Position numbers and translations under genes: made by a program
Notes under the pieces: model-generated
Told to the model about the DNA's origin: nothing
The model's input: the letters and a program-made list of their open reading frames with translations, nothing else
Databases searched by the model: none
NCBI RefSeq assembly: GCF_000189635.1
Contig: NW_002476153.1
Coordinates: 1-64,000 of the forward strand
Direction of reading: 5' to 3'
DNA length: 64,000 bases
From: Tetrahymena thermophila SB210
Lineage: Eukaryota; Ciliophora; Oligohymenophorea; Hymenostomatida; Tetrahymenidae
Shown here: positions 63,601-64,000 of the stretch, in pieces
Position numbering within the stretch: the stretch's first letter is position 1
Layout: each line of letters starts with the position of its first letter

Positions 63601-64000
63601 AGCAATTTGAAACATATGTAACTCAGTAGCTTAGATTATTAATATCTATTTAATTGTAATGTAACAGAGTAACTAACTAACTATTTTATTCTGTTTTTTT
63701 AGATTGAAATTAATTTATTAATTATAAAGGCAGCTTTACTCCCATGTATGGAAATAGTTATTTTAAGCATCTTAGGGTTGTTTAAGCAGAAGAATTTTCT
63801 ATAAAGTAATTTAAATTCATAATAAATCAAGTAAAATATTTATTTATTACAAAATAGAAGATATTCCTTAAGGATTAGATAGTGCATTAAATTAGATAAT
63901 TTCCTATTAACGAATGAGTCCAACTGAGTTAGATTCATAATTTGTGCCAATCATATTTGACTTAGAGGAAATCAAAAACTCTAAAGTATATGATGAAAAA
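60644..64000 (+). CDS. SEC24: COPII coat subunit Sec24 (3' end outside window)
   Basis: Nine exons are traceable in phase: 60644-61504, 61615-61880, 62017-62170, 62231-63093, 63144-63213, 63370-63519, 63592-63660, 63703-63805 and 63856 to the edge; ~893 residues so far. The first ~280 residues are the disordered Gln/Asn-rich N-terminus. The Sec23/24 zinc finger follows, with Cys315, Cys318, Cys337 and Cys340 (CQAC .. INPF .. CNMC). The trunk domain contains VYWFMIDVSQQSVSNGFL and IGIIGYDNELHLFNI, interrupted by a ~70-residue charged insertion. The beta-sandwich part has FQSCLLFTNTKQQRIMRVHNF, matching the 'LYT..RRIRVHN' signature. The helical part has LLPCMEIVILSILGLFKQK. The gelsolin domain would lie beyond the window. 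Sec24 selects cargo into ER-to-Golgi vesicles as a dimer with Sec23. Exons 5-9 are small; the boundaries at 63520-63702 are the least certain. Confidence 0.92.

Noticed and set aside
63370..63660. Alternative long frame through Sec24 exon 6 (SSFYKHQTAEDYESS ..)
   Set aside because: The other frame carries the conserved Sec24 segment FTNTKQQRIMRVHN, so the open alternative frame is chance in an A+T-rich, one-stop code.

Overview
The window is protein-coding DNA from the macronuclear (somatic) genome of a ciliate, most likely Tetrahymena or a close relative. It is very A+T-rich. Long reading frames run straight through TAA and TAG and end only at TGA, which is the ciliate code (TAA/TAG = Gln). 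Conserved proteins confirm this: the protein kinase, Sec24, ribosomal proteins uS10 and eL33, WDR18 and RPA43 all read correctly only under that code. Introns are short, A+T-rich and GT..AG. No tRNA, rRNA, CRISPR array, transposon or telomere was found. Because a standard-code ORF search breaks almost every gene here, the genes below were assembled by reading in the ciliate code and joining exons by phase.

Layout. 0-14 kb: a tandem array of four paralogous genes for large two-pass membrane proteins; the first two are a recent ~4.1-kb duplication. 14-20 kb: two unrecognised proteins (380 and ~1231 aa). 21-25 kb: a seven-exon gene for a putative mitochondrial two-pass protein, divergent from a PKA-type protein kinase. 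26-31 kb: ribosomal protein eL33, a WD40-like protein and RNA polymerase I subunit RPA43, all on the minus strand. 32-36 kb: a 904-aa protein with an acylation-type N-terminus, then ribosomal protein uS10. 38-49 kb: a possible TraB-like protein, an acidic 212-aa protein, a 747-aa Gln/Asn/Lys-rich protein and a 73-aa single-pass membrane protein. 50-60 kb: a very large Nup214-like nucleoporin followed closely by the ribosome-biogenesis protein WDR18/Ipi3. 60.6 kb to the end: the COPII coat subunit Sec24, cut by the window edge.

Most genes are housekeeping and not linked as one pathway, although eL33, uS10, RPA43 and WDR18 all serve ribosome production. The most unusual items are the tandem membrane-protein array and the nucleoporin, whose repeats are Asn-Ile-Phe-x rather than classical FG. 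In Tetrahymena that repeat style is known from micronucleus-specific Nup98, so this may be a nucleus-specific Nup214. Exon boundaries were inferred by eye from GT/AG signals, phase and family resemblance, and have not been tested with RNA data.
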